Shown piece after piece: positions 22,301-33,293 of a DNA stretch of 64,000 nucleotides. The position numbers and the translations under genes are program-made. Position 1 is the stretch's first letter, and every line of letters starts with the position of its first letter. Location: contig CM035361.1 of the NCBI GenBank assembly GCA_020137815.1, positions 5,832,840-5,896,839 on the forward strand. Reading direction: 5' to 3'. Source of the DNA: Hormiphora californensis. Lineage: Eukaryota; Ctenophora; Tentaculata; Cydippida; Pleurobrachiidae. The notes beneath the pieces are model-generated. The model ran no database searches. It had not been told where the DNA came from and was given only the letters and a program-made list of their open reading frames with translations.

Positions 22301-22836
22301 TACTATAGTAAGTAAAATACAATTTTGTCGAGTTCATTGTGCTTTCTTACCTTCACCTGATCCATCTTCTTCTTCGGCTGGTTCCTCAGGTTCAGCAACC
22401 TCATGCTCCTCAGCTGCTGCCTCGGGCTCAGCCACTGGCTCCTCAGGTTCAGCCACTGGCTCCTCAGCTGCTGCCTCAGGTTCAGTCACTGGTTCCTCAG
22501 GTTCAGCTACAGGGACTTCAGCAGCGGGTTCATCAGCAGCAGGGGCTTCTTCTGCAACAGATCCCTCAGGACTGGGCTCTGTAGGAAAGTTTATATAAAA
22601 CAACCCACTATAATAGGGACCTCAGGGAGAGTGAGAGAGTTTATATAGTTGGTAATTGTGTGTGATTCACGTTGGAAGGCGAACTTGTGATTCAAGCTTT
22701 AAGGTGAAAAGAACCATATTTCCAGCCATTCAATGATCGTTTTGTGTGGCCAAAAAGAAACTCATATCTTACCGGGTACTTCTTGGGGAGCAGGGGTGGG
22801 AGGAATCTCCTTCTTCTTCCTTTTGAACAGGGTCAT
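19327..22836 (-). CDS. PH-domain, coiled-coil protein with acidic repeat N-terminus (complete)
   Basis: Ten exons on the minus strand join without phase conflict: 22836-22773, 22578-22351, 22105-22003, 21818-21631, 21490-21366, 20692-20572, 20467-20291, 20163-20059, 19940-19843 and 19470-19327. The CDS is 1353 nt, 450 residues. The start MTLFKRKKKE is basic. Residues 22-131 are Glu/Pro/Ala repeats (AEPEEPV). About 147-268 form a PH domain, from FGVIKKG to a final helix with the conserved Trp at 261 (EREKWVKTIKR). Residues 280-405 are heptad-like coiled coil, then NYKKYLNLKRDS and a Ser/Pro tail. PH domains bind phosphoinositides or proteins at membranes; a membrane adaptor role is inference. 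The family is not identified. The last intron holds a minisatellite. Confidence 0.85.
19483..19818. repeat. Intronic ~21-bp minisatellite beside a 3' splice site
   Basis: About 16 units of the form GGTTG(T/C)TAGGGGAAG(R)GR, in the last intron of the PH gene (between exons 19940-19843 and 19470-19327). On the gene strand each unit reads CCCTCTTCCCCTA(A/G)CAACC, resembling the pyrimidine tract of the real acceptor (CCCTCTTTTCAG). Gly/Arg-rich reading frames on the + strand are by-products. Confidence 0.9.
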
Positions 22837-22964
22837 GGCGCCAACTGAGAAGAGGGGAATTACTAATTAATTAATTAATTAATTACTATGCAATTAATTG
22901 GGGGAATATTGGGGGAAGTAGAGATTTTCAAATTTAATACAAATTTAATGAGGGGAATTAGATT

Positions 22965-23026
22965 CGATATTATCGAATCGAAATATCGATATTCCATTCG
23001 ATATCGATATATATCGCCGGCTCCTA
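22965..23026. mobile_element. End fragment of the ATCGAATCG satellite element
   Basis: The segment ends ATCGATATATATCGCCGGCTCC, the inverse of the left end of the array at 27635 (GGAGCCGGCCGATATATATC). It abuts a pogo-like element. Confidence 0.5.
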
Positions 23027-25045
23027 GTTTCGAACCGTCTAATTAGCGACAAGACGTGCGATAAGATGCACTGATTCGAAACACGATTCGGACGTGGTTG
23101 ATATACCTTTGAAAAATTTTCATAACTTTTTTTTGCAAAATTTTACAGAATGATTGTCAATGCCTTGATCGGTGTTCCCCAGGAATTTTCAGAGAAAAAT
23201 ATATTTTGAAATTCAAATTGTTCCTCACCCCGCTTAAAGTGCCCCGATTCGGCATGGTATCACGTATCGGTTCGTCTAATTAGCAGCAAGACATGCGATA
23301 AGATGCACTGATTCGATAAACGATTCGGACGTGGTTGATATAGAAACCTTAGAAAATTTTTATAACTTATTTTTAAATTACTTTCTTTTTCTAATCAGAA
23401 ATGATCATGTAATCAATACATGGACATTGCATTTAACACTTAGAGGTGTTTTAGTATAGCATTTTGGACAAAAATAGGGTTTTATGGGCCAAATATGCTC
23501 TACCCCGATTTAACGGACACCCCGATTTAACGGACAAAACCCTTTCCCCCGAGGGTGCACGGCGTGCCCGAGGGTAGTTTAACATTTGTTTGAGTGCACA
23601 CCTCCAATTCCGGTTGTAACTGGTCGGGAAGACCTCCCTGAAGGTCGTGACGGTGCGGGAAAAATAGGGTAGACCTGCTGCGGCTTCAGAAAATTGAGAA
23701 AAAGATAGCTATCTTTTTTTTCACTTTGAAAATAAGACGTTTTTTATTAAAAGATCCTTGATCAGTGAGATACGGTTGTCCCCCACCTATTTTTTGACGT
23801 AGAATCGAATGCCGTTGAAGTCAAATCTCTCAAATGTTGGCAAAATGGAGAAAATCACGTTTTTAGGTGTTTTTTGGTGAAAAAAGCGTTCAAACTGGTA
23901 GTAGATAATTGGATAGAGTCCCAAAAATATCATAAATCGATTTTTTGGGTCTTTTTCGCCCTAGGAACAGAGTTTCATGAAAATCTGGTACAACGCCTAT
24001 TCTCCGTTTGCTTTCAAAGAAGGTGAATATTGCTCTAATTTAGCCAATTTTGAAGAAAAGGCGTCCAAAATGATACCAGTTGACAGGATAGAGTCCCAAA
24101 AACGTGAAAATCGTCAATTTTAGGCATTTTATACCCTAGAAACAAATGGACATGGTGGTCGAATGATATTTTTTATCTCGGTAGGCCTCTGAAGTATGTG
24201 GAAATAGCCACAATGTAGAGATTGTGGTAAATTAATGTGAATAAACGTTTACCAAACCCACTTTAGCACCTGCTAAGTTGAAGAGTGGCTCTTGCATAAT
24301 CCAGAAGCCCACTAAAGTGGGTTTGGTAAACGTTTATTCACATTAATTTACCACAATCTCTACATTGTGGCTATTTCCACATACTTCAGAGGCCTACCGA
24401 GATAAAAAATATCATTCGACCACCATGTCCATTTGTTTCTAGGGTATAAAATGCCTAAAATTGATGATTTTCACGTTTTTGGGACTCTATCCTGTCAACT
24501 GGTATCATTTTGGACGCCTTTTCTTCAAAATTGGCTAAATTAGAGCAATATTCACCTTCTTTGAAAGCAAACGGAGAATAGGCGTTGTACCAGATTTTCA
24601 TGAAACTCTGTTCCTAGGGCGAAAAAGACCCAAAAAATCGATTTATGATATTTTTGGGACTCTATCCCATTATCTACTACCAGTTTGAACGCTTTTTTCA
24701 CCAAAAAACACCTAAAAACGTGATTTTCTCCATTTTGCCAACATTTGAGAGATATGACTTCAACGGCATTCGATTCTACGTCAAAAAATAGGTGGGGGAC
24801 AACCGTATCTCACTGATCAAGGATCTTTTAATAAAAAACGTCTTATTTTCAAGTGAAAAAAAAGATAGCTATCTTTTTCTCAATTTTCTGAAGCCGCAGC
24901 AGGTCTACCCTATTTTTCCCGCACCGTCACGACCTTCAGGGAGGTCTTCCCGACCAGTTACAACCGGAATTGGAGGTGTGCACTCAAACAAATGTTAAAC
25001 TACCCTCGGGCACGCCGTGGGTGCCGTTAAATCGGGGTCCGACTG
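23027..25045. mobile_element. Pogo/Tigger-like element interrupted by a palindromic transposon
   Basis: Two blocks containing TATCGGTTCG and GCGATAAGATGCAC, as in 1-400, lead to CCCCGATTTAACGGAC repeats. The right TIR TAAATCGGGGTCCGACTG ends at 25045 with TA following. The left terminus is missing. A 1.46-kb palindrome (23558-25019) sits in the right subterminal region. Confidence 0.65.
23558..25019. mobile_element. 1.46-kb near-perfect palindromic transposon (Chapaev/CMC-like)
   Basis: The ends are CACGGCGTGCCCGAGGGTAG and its complement. The arms (23558-24266 and 24312-25019, about 709 bp each) are almost exact complements around a ~45-bp loop. The host pogo-like element is split with GGTG duplicated on both sides. 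CAC...GTG termini plus a 4-bp duplication fit the Chapaev branch of CMC; this is inference. No transposase is encoded. Confidence 0.75.
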
Positions 25046-25335
25046 TAATTGCAAAATTAAATTTTAAACTTTTCCGCGGACACACGCACCGACCTCTGTT
25101 AAAATATTCTCTCCAATTCTAATGGTGCCAATCATTTCGACGTGCACAGGAGGTTTTAACAGGTTATAGAATTTCAAAAACATGTCCACTGAAAAGTTTT
25201 AAATTTAATTTTTTAGTTTTTATTGGTGTGTACTGTCCCTTATTTATTATATAGTTTTGGCACTTAAATTCTGTGTTTTTAGAATTTCGACTGTCAGAGC
25301 CGCAAAATGTCGACAACCACAGTGTGTCTCAGGAA

Positions 25336-25527
25336 CCGACCGAATCAGGAACTTCTAACCCCTGCAATCTCATTGCTTCAGATGATTTTACGAATCCGAA
25401 GTGGCCATCACGTCCCCGGTGTGGCTGCCCCTGGTTCTTTTAGTTCCTTTAGCATTGCGCTAGTCGACAGGCCCGAACCTGTGACCTAGCGCGTGGAAGG
25501 CCACTGACCACTACACCACCATGCCAC
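25336..25527 (-). mobile_element. tRNA-derived SINE
   Basis: On the minus strand the head carries an A-box-like TGGTGTAGTGGTCAGTGGCC (25501-25520) and a B-box-like GGTTCGGGCC (about 25469-25478), spaced as in a tRNA promoter. A non-tRNA body follows toward 25336, ending near CTGATTCGGTCGGTTCCTG, which resembles the hAT-like MITE end. The first part is followed by unique sequence. No intact cloverleaf is claimed. Confidence 0.5.
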
Positions 25528-26130
25528 CCATATATTGATTTCAAATCCGCATTCGATTTGAATTGAGATCTCAGATGTCAGTGGTAAACAGCCGTAAAAA
25601 AGGCGCACTTAACCTATATGTTATTACAAGGGTTAACCCATCACGACAGGCTAGGTAGGTTTTCCAGGTAGTTTCATGTCATGAAATTCACGAGTTCTAA
25701 CTAGCTCCACGTAATAATATGATTCCGCGTAATCGGTATCGCCCCATACCTCTCGGAATTCTTTGTTCAATGGGTCCCATGCCAGGACCTAAAATTCATG
25801 GAAGCGTTGTTCTGCAGCAGTATTCGACTTTAATGGGTCCCATGCCAGGACCTAAAATTCATGGATCAAGCGTACTGTTCTGCAGTATTCGACTTAACGG
25901 AACGAATACTGCAGAACAAGGAATTGCGTGGGATTGAGAGCGTGAGAAGGGACTAGACGGAAAACGAAGAAAATCATACCTCATTACTATATAGCTCGAT
26001 CTTACTCGGACCTTTATTCTTCAAGCAAATAAATTGTTCATTCGTGACTATAAATACTCGAGTTCGTTTTCAATAATGGCCATATGTAATATTAGTATGT
26101 TACTTGACACTTGTTGCAGCTTCTATTCTA

Positions 26131-26554
26131 CAGTCGGACCCCGAATTACCAGATAGAAAATTAACGGTATTTGACCTCGATCAGTGATCACTATCGGACA
26201 CCCCGATTTACAGAGCAACTTACAAAAAATTACGGGTACTTTTGTCCCGTTGGGGTATGTAATTAATATTAAAATTTGATTTTAAACCCGCGCACACCAG
26301 CGCTGTTAAAAATTATCTCCCCTATTCTAAAAGTAACAATTTCGCGCACCATTTAACGGTCGCGTTGGATGACAAAATTATTTTATCATCCAACACGACC
26401 GTCAAAATTTCGCGCGAGATTGTTACTTTTAGAATGGGGGAGAGAAATTTTAACGACCGTTGGTGTGTACGGCGTCAAAATTAAAATTTTAATTTTAATT
26501 TTAACTTTGTGTGTGCTGAGTCAGCACTGCTGACCATTTATCGGTGTCCGACTG
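26131..26554. mobile_element. Pogo-like MITE with a nested inverted-repeat element
   Basis: TIRs CAGTCGGACCCCGA and TCGGTGTCCGACTG, flanked by TA (26129-26130 and 26555-26556). A second inverted repeat inside (about 26275-26500) carries GATTTTAAAC, CCCCTATTCTAAAAGTAAC, a central GTTGGATGA.../TCATCCAAC pair and the complement arms. Relatives of the inner repeat are at 25050-25150, 48443-48680 and 49360-49465. Confidence 0.65.
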
Positions 26555-26641
26555 TATTTGCATATTCCTGAAATAGTTTATAGGCTGGAAACTGATATGG
26601 GAGACTCATGATAAAACATGCTGCGCGCGTGATCTACGATA

Positions 26642-26839
26642 GGGATCCCTAAAAAAGTTCAGCATTTACACAGCGTTTACACCAGCTAAGCCATTTCGGA
26701 TTTTCCCTCGGTAGCGCGGGAAGAAAAATTTCAAAATCTGCGCTGTGATTGGCTTAAATTTTCCATCGTCAGAAATTTCAGCCAATCACAGCGCACTGGT
26801 GTAAACGCTGTGTAAATACTGAACTTTTTTAGGGATCCC
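26642..26839. mobile_element. ~200-bp TA-flanked foldback MITE
   Basis: The arms start GGGATCCCTAAAAAAGTTCAG and end with the complement. Inner arms contain ATTTACACAGCGTTTACACC and GCGCTGTGATTGGCT. TA lies at both edges. The loop is about 60 bp. Confidence 0.65.
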
Positions 26840-27237
26840 TATCACGTGATCGAATTTCGATGTGAATTGCATTGAAAGTAGCGCAGCACGAAGTTTCAGC
26901 AGTCAGCACTGCACTGCCATTTGTAACTGGGAGGTGGAAAGTGACATCAGTTTCTAAATTTGTAACTGGGGCCTGAATCTCAATTCATTTACACTTTTTT
27001 AATTTTACCTTGTCTTTTAGTTGGAGCATCCAATCGGCTTATAATGGGCAGTTTAATTCTCCTATTCACTACTTCACTAGTAATCTCATTGTTTATTATA
27101 TTTATATTTTAGTTCATTCACATTTATTTCATTGTGGTGGTCACGGTTTTGTCGACTCTGCGGGATCGAAAATCCGGGTCAGCGGGAGGAGGGGAGCGGA
27201 TCTTTGAAGGCTGCAAGCAGCATGACCCTTAATAAAT

Positions 27238-27270
<33 letters not shown>

Positions 27271-27634
27271 TTCCACTGCAGCAAAGGTGCTTCGAGTTTT
27301 TCATAAGTTGTTACGGCTCTGATCGTGGGGTGAAGTGGTTAGAAAAACGGTTAAATCAGGGGTGAAAAAGGATAGAAAAGAGAGTAAATAATAATAATAA
27401 TAATATCTAGACTGTATCCGGGCCCAGATCCCCAGGGACAGCATAGCAAGTAATACTGCCACGGAGGGATCATCAGGAGCAGTTTACTCACCCACATCAA
27501 ACCAAAATTAGATCAAAAAACGGGGTAAAAACCAAATTAACCTTGCTCTCATGAGATGGAAGAAATACAATCGGATTCATAACAGACCATAATGGTAAGA
27601 AGACAAAAAAAATATAGCTTCAAAAATATCCTCT

Positions 27635-30045
27635 TAGGAGCCGGCCGATATATATCGATATCGAATGGGAATATCGTAGTCGTTCGATCTATCGATCGAT
27701 ATTCTAATCGAGCAATTTTTTTCCCGCCGAAATATCGAATCGATATCGAATCGACATTTTTCGATTACCAAAAAATATCGAATCGATATCGAATCGAAAG
27801 TTTTCGATATCACAATATCGAAATCGATATCGAATCGAAAATTTTTTCGATATCAAAAATATAGAATCGATATCGAAATCGAAATTTTTTCGATATCAAA
27901 AATATCGAAATCGATTACGAATCGAAAAATTTTTCGATATCAAATATCGAATCGATATCGATCGAAAATTTTCGGATGCCAACAAATATCGAATCGATAG
28001 CGAATCGGAAATTTTTCGATATCAAAATCTCGAATCGATATCGAATCGGAAAAATTTAGATTATCAAAATATCGAATGATATCGAATCGAATTTTTCGAT
28101 ATCCAAATATCGAATCGATATTTCGAATCGAAAAAATTTTTCGATATCAAATAATCGAATCGATATCGAATCGAAATATTTTTTCGAATCAAAATATCGA
28201 ATCGAATCGATTATCGAATCGAAATTTTTTCGATATCAAAATATCGAATCGATTTATCGAATCGAAATTTTTTCGATATCAAAAATCGAATCGATAGCGA
28301 ATATCGAATTTTTTCGATATCCAAAATATCGAATCGATATCGAATCGAATTTTCGATATCAAAAATCGAATCGATATCGATCGAAAATTCTCGATATCAA
28401 ATATCGAATCGATATTCGAATCGATGTTTTTTCGATAACAAAATACGAATCGATATATCGAATCGACAAAGTTCGATTATCAAAATATCGAATCAATATC
28501 AATAAATCTTATTTCGATATCAAAATATCGAATCGATATCTAACGAATTTTTCGATATGAAAATCTCTCTCTCTCTCTCTTCTCCTCTCTTTCTCACTTC
28601 TCTCTTTCTTTATCTCTCTCTCTCTCTCTCTCTCTTCTATCGCTATCTCACTCTCTCACAGTAGTAACCCAAGGAGGGGGCTATTGCTATTCATTTAAGT
28701 TTCTCTTTTCATTATTCATATAATGCCTTCTTTGTTTGCTATATTGTTCCTGTTGATGATAAACACGACCAGCAGGAAACTTTAATACGGGTCCATGCCC
28801 ATTTGGATTCCCAAGCGACTTCAGATAACCTGGGCACAGGTACTCACAGGTTAAGATCTCTAGAGAGGGAGCGGAAGAAACGATAAAGAGCTAGTTCTCG
28901 AGCGGGAGGCCGGAGCGGGAGCTCTATATATAGATCTCTATCACTCTCTCTTATCTTATCGAGCGGTCTTTCTCTCTCATCTCGTTGATATTTTGCATTT
29001 CTATCTATCTATCGATCTATCGCTGTCTCTATCTCTCTCTGTCTCTCTCTCTCTTCTGTCTCTCTCTGTCTCTCTCTCTCTCTGTCTCTCTCTGTCTCTC
29101 TCTCGATATCGAACGGAATATCGATATTTCGATTCGAATAATATGAATCGAATCGAATCCGGATGTTTCTTCCCAAAATATCGAATCGATATCGAATCGA
29201 AATGTTTTCGATATTCAAAATATTCGAATCGATATCGAATCGGAAATTTTTCGATATCAAAAATATCGAATCGATTATCGAATCGATATTTTTCGATATC
29301 AAATATCGAAGCGATAGCGTCGAAATTTCGATACAAATATCGAATCATATCGAATCGAAAATTTTTCGATAATCAAAATATCGAATCGACTCGAATCGCG
29401 AAATTTTCGATATCAAAATATCGAACGATATCGAATCGAAAAAATTTTCGATTTCAAAAATATCGAATCGATATCGAATCGAAAATTTTCGATCTTAAAA
29501 TATCGAAATCGATAATCGAATCGATAATTTCGATATCAAAAAATATCGATCGAATCGAATCGATTATGTTTTCGATTATCAAAATATCGAAAGCGATATC
29601 GATCGAAAAAAGTTCGATATTAAAATATCGAAGCGATATCGAATTCGAATTTTTTTTTCGATAATCGAATATCGAATCCGATAGTGAATCGATTTTTTTC
29701 GATATCAAAAATCGAATCGATATCGAATCGATTTCGATATCAAAATATCGAATCACGATATCGAATCGATTTTTTGTCGATATCAAAATATCGATCGAAT
29801 CGAATCGATTTTTTTTCGATATCAAAATATCGAAATCGATATTCGAATCGAAAATTTCGAATTATTAAAATATCGAATAGATATTCGAATCGAAATTTTT
29901 TCGATATCAAATATCGATCGATACGAATCGAAAAGGTGGTTTCGATCACAAAATATCGAATCGATTATCGAATCGAAAAATTTTTCGATTGTAAAAAATA
30001 AACATATCGAATCGAAAAAAAAAACGGGATATCGCGGGCTCTATT
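27635..30045. repeat. ATCGAATCGATATCGAATCG satellite block with a (CT)n insert
   Basis: About 50 degenerate units of roughly 40-45 bp each combine ATATCGAATCGATATCGAATC with TTTTTCGATATC; every unit is close to self-complementary. It starts GGAGCCGGCCGATATATATC and ends GGGATATCGCGGGCTC. A unique/(CT)n-rich segment interrupts it at about 28560-29105. Ile/Asn/Arg-rich reading frames are by-products. A lone copy of one end is at 22965-23026, so the block may have moved as a unit. Confidence 0.85.
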
Positions 30046-30239
30046 AATTCCTCTACAACCTTTACACCTCTCCAAAAAAAACTTTATAGATCAAAAAGGT
30101 TCCAGAAAATCTCTGAACACCCTCAAACCAGACATAGCCCAGGAAAAAGCGGAAAACTGAACACTGAATAAAAACTAGTATTACCACACTAAGCCACTCG
30201 TGCTTCAAACCCAAAAAGATGTGCTAGAAAAACTTGGTC

Positions 30240-32600
30240 ACGAGGGACAAACAGTAACAAACACACGTCTTACTGATAGACAGTACAGCGAGTGAAGGAT
30301 AGCGAGAGGGAAATCCAGAAAGAGGAAAGACACACTAGTCAGCCCCAAGGATTCCACAAAGTCTTTGTTTGAGACGGGTCTTATTACTGAAACGATTCCA
30401 CAGTGGTCAACGACCTCAGATCGAGGGGGAGGGACTTCCAAGGCCGGTAAGGGAACTGAGTCTCCTCTTCTTAGTTTAGAACGGCATTCACACTCGACAG
30501 TTTGGGGTACCGGAAGCTTAAAGAGATGTGCACCGTAGTCGCTTGGTCGGCGGGGTACATCCAGTACATTGTCCGCAGATTGCTCACAGAGGTAGTCTGG
30601 AGACGTCCATCAGTATGTCTGTACGGCCATAAGACATGATTTGAGACAAACACGTTTGCTCAATAGGGAGAATGTGAGTCTCTCTCAGGTAGGGCAGGTA
30701 ATTCATCTTGAGACATTTGAGTCCATAGATGAACCTAACACAGGAATGAGCACCTTGAAGGCGGGCAATGAGCATTCTTTGGAAGACCTCCATAAAGGAT
30801 ATTACAATATCAGACGGAGAGATAAACAAGCTGCTCACCAAGAGAACTTGGTGGAGAAGTCCAGACAACGATTGACCATGCCCTAAATTCTTCAACAGCA
30901 TTCCACAATGTTTTCTCACACTGTTCACCTGACGCTCCAAAGTCAAGTTTCATCCATTTAAATACCAGAGGTCTGGCCCCGAAGTAACCCTAAGTCAATA
31001 GGACCGATACCACATCTCCAAACCTTAACGACGGTTAAAAGTAAGCTTATCGATAGCACTACTTTACCCAGGATAAGAAGTTACCGTTTCGACTCATTGC
31101 ATTTCACCAGTTGCTTGACCATCCATCCTTGAGGGGGCGATTCAAGACATTCTCACATTCCTCTTCGGTCTTTCCATTGGTCTCATCCCAGGAACCAAGA
31201 CCACATAAATCTGGAGTATCTGCATATAGCTTAATTTTAAAGCCCATATGCACGCACCAGATCTGAAGTCATCCACATAGAGAAGAAGCAAGACTGGACC
31301 AAGGAGGGATCCTTGGGTACCCACATATCAAATAAATCATCTGATAGTTCTCCCTCGCACGGTCACTTGAAGTTCCTCGTCGATCCAAGATAAATGATAA
31401 CCCACTGAAGGGTGCTCCTCTTACTCCAAACCTCCTACTCAGAACGTCACAAGCTTAGATAGAATGATCCACAGTGTCAACAAGGCAGCTGACATTATCC
31501 AAAAGAAGAAAGGCAACAACATTACCTTGTCCAATTTCTGTAAAAGGTCATCAAACATCCCTAAGTAGGGCTCCGCAACTATGCATACCCTGTACCCAGA
31601 ATGTGAGGGTTCTCGTAGGCATTATCCTGAAGGAACTTGTTGAGCTGGTCAAGTACCACCGTCTCAAGAACTTTTGAGATAAATGGTAGGTCGATACCGG
31701 GCGATAGTTAGGATAGGCTGTCCCTATCCCCATTAGGGTTCTTAAATGGTGGGAAAAACAAAGGCTGCTGAAACGTCTCTGGACACAACAGCTTGGCGAA
31801 GAGAAGGGAGTTAATAACTCTTGTATGTAAACAGAGGAGCCAAAAACTTCGATTACACTCTTTAATCATCCACGTTGGTTATCAGATCCCGTATCACACG
31901 TCTTATCGCCAATCCTTCCACTATCCTCTTAATCTCCTCCAAGAGGAACTTCCCTGAATTCTCGAAACGTACAATTCCTAAACGAAGTCCTCAAGAGATT
32001 CCCACATCTCATAAGCATTGCTCTCTGCATAACAGCATTTCTGGATTTTCTCAACTTTACCAGTAAAGAAAGTCCGCAAAACAAAATCTAGCAAGTTTAC
32101 GATCACATCCCGTTTCAGGTAGTACTACCTCACCTTTTCCCAGCAGTCGTTGAGTGTCCTCTGTAGCCATTGGAGTCCCTTAGATTTCGAGAATCTGCTT
32201 TGAAGTAGTTTAATCATCGCTTCCTTCGTCAACTTTTCCAAACATCTTCTTCATAGCTGTACTGCCTTCTTGTGATGGGGGTTTTTATTTACCCTCCCAC
32301 GCCCCCAGCACACCGGACGGAGTCTAAGTGCTGTATGACCTCCGCATTGTCTCTCCACGGGCGAAGCTCTTAACTTTCTTTCTCCTCCTCAATGGGACAG
32401 TAGTATCCACTATTCTCTAGTTCTCGCTCATAGATCTCAAAGTTCTCTTCGGGGAGTCCTCCAGCATACGGATCCTCAAGATTCAGTCCCTCTAACGGCT
32501 TTATAAACAAAACTGGGTACACTGATTTGAAGTCTCTGTAGGTATTGACACGATTTCGGTCCTGCATGTCGCAATGCTTGGTTTCCCGGGAAAACCTCAC
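30240..32600 (-). pseudogene. LINE ORF2 reverse transcriptase and C-terminal remnants
   Basis: Short broken frames only. The clearest is GTQGSLLGPVLLLLYVDDF (31324 downward), covering the fingers/palm region with the catalytic YVDD motif. The segment at 30584-30946 reads like the LINE thumb/C-terminal region (ARLQGAHSCVRFIYGLK). Multiple frameshifts and stops show this part is not functional. Confidence 0.65.
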
Positions 32601-33293
32601 CTCAAGACTAGGAATGATCGGATTCAAGTCCCATCAGGGTAAAGCTCCAAGGGATTTGACTTTTGCCTCCCACTTCCTTCGGGGCAACCACTAGATCAAG
32701 TGTACCCCCACGATTGTGGTAGGCTGCCTAGGAACAAAGTGAGAAAATTCCAGAGAGTCCAGGAGTTCAGGCTAGCTTTATGGTTGGAGGAAGAAATTTT
32801 TTCCCATCCTGCCACTGGAAATTAAAATCACCCATGATCAGAGGAAGACATGTTTGACACCAGTTCAGGAGTAATCCGCGAATTCATCCAGGACTTCGCC
32901 TCAGTAAACCGAGCTTTACCCGTATAGGGGGGGGGGTCTGTAACATGTTACATAACGAGTGAGATCGGCAACGTCAACAATTAAAACCTCCTGTATCTGA
33001 AAAGACAGAAAATTTCGAACAGGTGACAGCCTGACCTTCACTCCATCCCGGTAGAGAATACCAATTCCTCCTCCCGCTCTCTCCGCTCTTGGTGATGAAA
33101 AGATATTCCAGCCATAATCTCGTATCTCCTGAAGTTTAGCTGTATCCGTATTCTTTAGGTATGTTTCCTGAATTAGACATATATCACATTTCTTATCCTC
33201 AAGATGTGTAATGACCCCAGACGTTTTGTTCTGAATGGAGTGTACATTTAATGTACCGATCCTCCACGTCTCTTTACCTTCAGATCTTCCCAC
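32600..33293 (-). pseudogene. LINE ORF2 endonuclease part, frameshifted
   Basis: It begins TWRIGTLNVHSIQNK, followed by CDICLIQETYL and GGGIGILYRDGVKV, the N-terminal motifs of APE-type endonuclease. The frame breaks at a homopolymer of about ten G (32927-32936 on the + strand). Beyond it the remaining motifs appear in other frames: MGDFNFQWQ (about 32840), HNRGGTLDLVV (about 32700) and ESDHS (about 32620). The endonuclease nicks target DNA for reverse transcription; this copy is inactive as read unless the homopolymer length is a sequencing error. Stops also interrupt the later part. Confidence 0.75.

Noticed and set aside
22339-22648. + strand Leu/Gln/Pro-rich reading frames
   Set aside because: Antisense shadows of the acidic repeat exon of the PH gene, whose minus-strand phases all agree.
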